Assembly (NCBI RefSeq): GCF_000717745.1
Contig: NZ_JOBH01000007.1
Coordinates: 1-64,000, forward strand
From: Streptomyces violens
GTDB taxonomy: Bacteria; Actinomycetota; Actinomycetes; Streptomycetales; Streptomycetaceae
Direction of reading: 5' to 3'
Length of the DNA stretch: 64,000 nucleotides
Shown here: in pieces, positions 60,565 through 64,000 of the stretch
Layout: each line of letters begins with the position of its first letter
Numbering within the stretch: position 1 is the first letter of the stretch
Program-made: the position numbers and the translations under genes
The notes under the pieces: model-generated
What the model was told of the DNA's origin: nothing
What the model saw: only the letters and a program-made list of their open reading frames with translations
The model's database searches: none

Positions 60565-61473
60565 GTGGCAGTGGGAGGCACCCGTCCCGGCAGCGAGGTC
60601 GTGCACGGCTATCCGCATCTGGAGACGGTCCGGGCGGCCGTGACCGCGCTGTACAAACGGATGTCGTACGACACCGTGCGCACCTTCGCGACCGCCGTGC
60701 CGCCCGTCGACGCGGCGTTCGGCGACGAGGAGGACCTGCACCTGGGCGTGCAGCGGGTGGCCCGGGCGATGGTGGCGCATCTGCGGCTGCCGGACGCCCG
60801 CATGATCGTCTCCTTCCGCGGGATGCGGCACGCGGCGCACGTCGAACTGACCGCGGGGCCCGAGTACTTCATCGAGCTCAACGACCGCTTCCGCAACCAC
60901 CGCCGGGACATCGCCGCCGCCCTGGCGCACGAGGTGATGCACATCTACCTGCACCGCCTCGGCCTGTCCTTCCCCGGCACGCACGCCAACGAGATCCTCA
61001 CCGACACCGCGACCGCCTACCTCGGCGCGGGCTGGCTGCTGCTGGACGCCTACCGCGAGCACGGCACGTCCTCGCAGAAGCTGGGGTACCTCACGCCCGA
61101 GGAGTTCGGCTACGTCCTCGCCAAGCGGGCACTGTTCTTCGGCGAGGACCCGGCGCCGTGGTTCACCAGCCCGCAGGCGTACGACGCCTATCGCGCGGGG
61201 CGGCTGCGGGCGCTGCACGACATCCGGCAGCCACCGCTGGCCGCCGCGGGCCGGGCCGACCGGTGGCGGTACGCGAAGGACCGGCGCGCCGCGCGTGTGC
61301 CGCGCCGCTCCCCCGGCCCGCCGCCGGACGCCGGCTACGCCTTCGACGGCCCGGGCCCGCTCCGCGTCTCCTTCCCGTGCCCGGTCTGCCACCAGCGCAT
61401 CCGGCTCCCGGTGCGCGGCCCGCTCCGGGCCCGCTGCGCGCTGTGCCGCACGGAGCTGGAGTGCGACACGTAA
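60565..61473 (+). CDS. Putative zinc metallopeptidase with C-terminal zinc ribbon
   Basis: A 302-residue protein I do not recognise as a named family. Residues 118-147 contain AALAHEVMHIYLHRLG (HExxH at 122-126) followed by ANEILTD, so the third ligand could be E143, as in gluzincins. The C-terminal ~35 residues form a Cys4 zinc ribbon: C272-x2-C275-x15-C291-x2-C294. A basic Arg/Pro linker (~225-260) connects them. No signal peptide or membrane segment is seen, so it is probably cytosolic. The start is uncertain: GTG at 60565, 60571 or 60601. It is divergent from the trypsin gene. Confidence 0.8.
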   Translation: MAVGGTRPGSEVVHGYPHLETVRAAVTALYKRMSYDTVRTFATAVPPVDAAFGDEEDLHLGVQRVARAMVAHLRLPDARMIVSFRGMRHAAHVELTAGPEYFIELNDRFRNHRRDIAAALAHEVMHIYLHRLGLSFPGTHANEILTDTATAYLGAGWLLLDAYREHGTSSQKLGYLTPEEFGYVLAKRALFFGEDPAPWFTSPQAYDAYRAGRLRALHDIRQPPLAAAGRADRWRYAKDRRAARVPRRSPGPPPDAGYAFDGPGPLRVSFPCPVCHQRIRLPVRGPLRARCALCRTELECDT

Positions 61474-61490
61474 GGGCCGGTGTGCAACGG

Positions 61491-62234
61491 CTACAGCCAG
61501 TCGGTCTCGGGCGTGGCCGCCGCCAGCACCGCCGTCGCGTCCTCGGTGATCGGGTCGCCGTGCGGTACGCACACCACCTCGACCCGCTCCAGCGCGGCCA
61601 GCCGCCGGAACGAGGCGATGGCCTGCTCCCGGTCGACGTTGAACGGGCCGAGCACCGCCCGGCCCTCCCCGGTACCGATGATGTCCCCCGTGAAGAGCAC
61701 TTGGGACTCCGGCAGGTGCAGGGCGACGCCGCCGGGGGTGTGGCCGTGCGTGGCGAGCACGTGCACCGGCTCTCCCCAGCCCTCCAGCGCATCGCCGTCG
61801 TGCAGTTCGGTGTCCACCGCGACGGGGCGCGGCGCCGGTATCCCGGCTTCCGCGAAGCCCGCCATGTTGCGCTCGAACAGGGGCTTCTCGGCGGCGGTCA
61901 GGACCGGTGGCGGCTCGGGTGCCTCGCCGCGGATGACCGGGGCGTCGGGCGCGCCCGCCAGGACGGTGGCGCCGGTGGCCGCCGCGAGGTCGGCGGCCGA
62001 GCCGGTGTGGTCGAGGTGCGAGTGGGTCAGCACGATCTGCCGGACGTCCTCGGGGCGCCCGCCGAGCGCGGCCAGCGCCGCCAGGACGGCCGGCGCGGAG
62101 CCCGGTAGGCCGGTGTCCACCAGGGCGTACCCGGCACGCGCCGGCCGGCCGCCGGGCGGCAGCCGTACGACGTACACATGGCCCACGGGGAAGGGCAGTT
62201 GCCATATCGCGGAGGTGAGCTGTCGGGGTCTCAT
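61491..62234 (-). CDS. MBL-fold metallo-hydrolase
   Basis: A 247-residue metallo-beta-lactamase-fold protein. The metal motif is LTHSHLDHTGS (HxHxDH, ~residue 70-77), a second His in ATHGHTPGGVAL, Asp in VLFTGDIIGTG and a final His in VVCVPHGDP. The N-terminal half has VYVVRLPP and YALVDTGLPGS, typical of the glyoxalase II-like/quorum-lactonase-like group. The natural substrate is unknown. It is convergent with the metallopeptidase gene, with 17 bp between the stops, and is divergent from the PPOX gene. Confidence 0.9.
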   Translation of the reverse strand: MRPRQLTSAIWQLPFPVGHVYVVRLPPGGRPARAGYALVDTGLPGSAPAVLAALAALGGRPEDVRQIVLTHSHLDHTGSAADLAAATGATVLAGAPDAPVIRGEAPEPPPVLTAAEKPLFERNMAGFAEAGIPAPRPVAVDTELHDGDALEGWGEPVHVLATHGHTPGGVALHLPESQVLFTGDIIGTGEGRAVLGPFNVDREQAIASFRRLAALERVEVVCVPHGDPITEDATAVLAAATPETDWL

Positions 62235-62364
62235 GCGGCGAACCTACGGCGCCGGGCCGCCGGGGGCCGGTCCTTCCGCTGTGGGCTGAGCACCGGCCGC
62301 GGCGCGGGCGGCCCGCCCGTGCCGGTGGGCCTTCGAGCGCGCTCCAGCGCCTAGGCTCGGCCGT

Positions 62365-62838
62365 ATGAGCCCTTCCATCGCGACGAACAAGAAGGTCGAA
62401 CTCCCCGAACTGCTGGAGTTCGTCCGGCCCCGGCACCGCGCCATCCTGCTGACCCGCCGGTCCGACGGTACCCCGCAGGGCTCGCCGCTGACCTGCGGCG
62501 TGGACGACTCGGGCCGGATCGTGATCTCGACGTACCCGGAGCGCGCCAAGGTGCGCAACGCCCGCCGCGCGCCGTCCGTCAGCGTGATCGTCCTCTCCGA
62601 CGAGTGGAACGGCCCGTGGGTGCAGGTCGACGGCGAGGCCGAGGTCATCGACGCGCCGGACTCGGTCGAGCCGCTGGTGGAGTACTTCCGCAACATCTCC
62701 GGCGAGCACCCGGACTGGGACGAGTACCGCGCGGCCATGATCAAGCAGGGCAAGTCCATCATCCGCATCACCCCCCGCCGCTGGGGCCCGATCGCCACGG
62801 GCGGCTTCCCGGCCCGGCTGGTGGAGGACGAGGGCTGA
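62365..62838 (+). CDS. PPOX-class F420- or FMN-dependent oxidoreductase
   Basis: A 157-residue split-beta-barrel flavin/F420-binding protein of the pyridoxamine-phosphate-oxidase-like family. It has RAILLTRRSDGTPQGSPL, RIVISTYPERAKVRNARRAP and the C-terminal IRITPRRWGPIATGGFPARL. Many Streptomyces members use F420. The substrate is unknown. It probably acts as a cytosolic dimer. The ATG at 62365 lies within a normal family start. It is divergent from the MBL gene, and its stop is two bases from that of the convergent Uma2 gene. Confidence 0.85.
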   Translation: MSPSIATNKKVELPELLEFVRPRHRAILLTRRSDGTPQGSPLTCGVDDSGRIVISTYPERAKVRNARRAPSVSVIVLSDEWNGPWVQVDGEAEVIDAPDSVEPLVEYFRNISGEHPDWDEYRAAMIKQGKSIIRITPRRWGPIATGGFPARLVEDEG

Positions 62839-62840
62839 GG

Positions 62841-63428
62841 TCAGGCCTTCGGCGGGTAGAGCTTGAACGTGGTGGTGTCGATGGCAAAGGAGAACGGCTC
62901 GGGGAGCTCGATGGGCTCGCCGAATTCCGAGGTCGTCACGGTCCGGTAGCCATGGGCCTGGGGCTGCGAGTGCAGTGAACACATGCCGATGTTCGGATCG
63001 ATCACCAAGTACAGCGGGATCTTGCTCGTGCCGTACCAGAAACGCTTCTTGATGTAGTCGACGTCCTTGTCGCTGGAGACGATCTCGACGACGAGCTCGA
63101 CCCGGTCCGCGGGAAAGGGGTTCTTGTTGTCGGACATCGCATCGAGCGTGGTGACGGTGAGATCCGCCTTGGGCTCAAAGGAAGAGTTGGGAGAGATCAG
63201 AGCCTGGTCCGGGAGGGCCTCCCACCCTTGCAGCATGAACTGCACGGTGAGCTTCCCGACGATCAGGTTGTGGAACGGAGCCGCCGATGCCTGTATAACG
63301 ATCTTTCCATCAATGAGCTCGATCTTGAGCTGATCGAGCTCGGGGAGATCTTCCAGAAAGCGCAGGAGGGCGTGCGGATCCTCGATGGGTGACATGGCCC
63401 CGGCAGTCTCGTGATGCGTCAGTGTCAT
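62841..63428 (-). CDS. Uma2 family (restriction-endonuclease-fold) protein
   Basis: A 195-residue DUF820/Uma2 protein with a PD-(D/E)xK-like fold. Visible family parts are KIELIDGKIVIQASAAPFHN near the N-terminus, PKADLTVT, and RVELVVEIVSSDKDVDYIKK with the acidic residues expected of the core, then WYGTSKIPLYLVIDP. Such genes are very abundant in Streptomyces. The nuclease activity is predicted only from fold and the role is unknown. The ATG at 63428 starts the domain (MTLTHHETAG). Its codon use looks less GC-biased than its neighbours. Confidence 0.87.
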   Translation of the reverse strand: MTLTHHETAGAMSPIEDPHALLRFLEDLPELDQLKIELIDGKIVIQASAAPFHNLIVGKLTVQFMLQGWEALPDQALISPNSSFEPKADLTVTTLDAMSDNKNPFPADRVELVVEIVSSDKDVDYIKKRFWYGTSKIPLYLVIDPNIGMCSLHSQPQAHGYRTVTTSEFGEPIELPEPFSFAIDTTTFKLYPPKA

Positions 63429-63544
63429 CGCGGCGCCACCTTTCGGGCACAGCGTACGGAGCACGGCAGTCTCCGGTCCCACGATAGGCAATCACCTCCA
63501 CGATCGAGTGAAGCGCGCCCAGGGCTCCGCCCCAAAACACAAGC

Positions 63545-63584
63545 GCGGCGCCTGCCCTCCGGTCGGGGAAGGGGCAGGCGCCGC
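63545..63584 (-). terminator. Terminator of gltD
   Basis: A perfect 13-bp stem (63545-63557 with 63572-63584) with a 14-base loop lies 57 bp beyond the gltD stop, between it and the Uma2 gene on the same strand. Confidence 0.78.
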
Positions 63585-63640
63585 ATCTGTTCCGTACGCC
63601 GTTGTACGGGACACTCAGGGCCGTACGGCCGGCACGCCGA

Positions 63641-64000
63641 TCACACGGCCAGTGCGCGGTCCGTCGGCTTGATCGGGGCGGGCAGCGAGGACGCGCCGGT
63701 CAGGAAGCGGTCCACGCCCTTGGCCGCGGAGCGGCCCTCGGCGATGGCCCAGACGATGAGGGACTGGCCGCGGCCCGCGTCACCGGCGACGTACACGCCG
63801 GGGACGTTGGTGGCGAACTCGGCGTCGCGGGCGATGTTGCCGCGCTCGTCCAGCTCCAGGCCGAACTGCTCGACGAGGCCGTTCTCCTTGTCGGTGCCGG
63901 TGAAGCCCATGGCGAGGGTGACGAGCTGAGCGGGGATCTTCCGCTCGGTGCCGGGCTTCTGCTCGAGCTTGCCGTCCTTGAACTCCACCTCGACCAGGTG
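63641..64000 (-). CDS. gltD: Glutamate synthase small subunit, C-terminal part (runs off window)
   Basis: The last ~119 residues of a GltD-type NADPH-dependent glutamate synthase beta subunit. It shows VTLAMGFTGTDKENGLVEQ, IARDAEFATNVPGVYVAGDAGRGQSLIVWAI, then AEGRSAAKGVDRFLTG: the FAD-binding C-terminal NVPGVYVAGDxxRGQSL block is specific. The frame stays open to the window edge, so the gene starts outside. GltD passes electrons from NADPH to GltB for glutamate synthesis from glutamine and 2-oxoglutarate. Confidence 0.95.
   Translation of the reverse strand, partial: HLVEVEFKDGKLEQKPGTERKIPAQLVTLAMGFTGTDKENGLVEQFGLELDERGNIARDAEFATNVPGVYVAGDAGRGQSLIVWAIAEGRSAAKGVDRFLTGASSLPAPIKPTDRALAV

Overview
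This is a high-GC, gene-dense window of an actinomycete chromosome, almost certainly a Streptomyces: the housekeeping genes (dephospho-CoA kinase, ribosomal protein S1, DNA polymerase I, pyruvate kinase, an ANTAR response regulator, a GltD fragment), the frequent GTG starts, the third-position G/C bias and small Streptomyces-type proteins (a 44-residue SPW_0924-like peptide, PAC2, DUF3068) all fit. One tRNA, tRNA-Leu(CAA), is present. I see no rRNA, CRISPR array, insertion sequence or prophage.

Layout. 1-18400 is mostly conserved core: TPR protein, cupin, coaE, PAC2 protein, rpsA with a readable promoter and structured leader, a methyltransferase, HrpB helicase, DUF3068 protein, a two-Ig-domain lytic transglycosylase, a DUF4184 membrane protein, polA and an FdhF/YdeP molybdo-oxidoreductase. 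18650-25540 holds a PaaI-type thioesterase and a complete branched-chain amino acid ABC transporter operon (livJHMGF) closed by a strong bidirectional terminator. 25577-28734 holds the ANTAR regulator, tRNA-Leu, a free-standing LAGLIDADG-type protein directly behind the tRNA, and pyk. 28963-31837 holds a SIMPL-domain protein and a Tat-exported 5'-nucleotidase.

The accessory part starts at 31793. An iron-box-controlled two-gene operon encodes a PLP decarboxylase with a histidine-rich insertion and a diamine/lysine N-hydroxylase. These are siderophore-precursor enzymes without the usual acyltransferase or synthetase. After pepN comes the main accessory feature (38236-52966): a MarR regulator, then twelve co-directional genes on the minus strand (aldehyde dehydrogenase, extradiol-type VOC dioxygenase, aspartate-dehydrogenase-like protein, alpha/beta hydrolase, cupin, two SDRs, TPP-dependent decarboxylase, 2Fe-2S reductase, a 73-aa HTH protein, Rieske oxygenase, MFS transporter) and a divergent second MFS transporter. 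Together they look like an inducible uptake and ring-cleavage pathway for an aromatic or N-heteroaromatic substrate that I cannot name. Palindromes and phased direct repeats lie in the divergent promoter.

53070-60281 looks like a glycoprotein-use region: AraC regulator, GH35 beta-galactosidase, GH101 endo-alpha-N-acetylgalactosaminidase and a SprT-like trypsin. The two glycosidase genes share an exact 12-bp element with a palindromic core about 70 bp before their start codons, suggesting one regulator. The window ends with an unrecognised HExxH/zinc-ribbon protein, an MBL-fold hydrolase, a PPOX/F420-type flavoprotein, a Uma2-family protein and the 3' end of gltD running off the edge.
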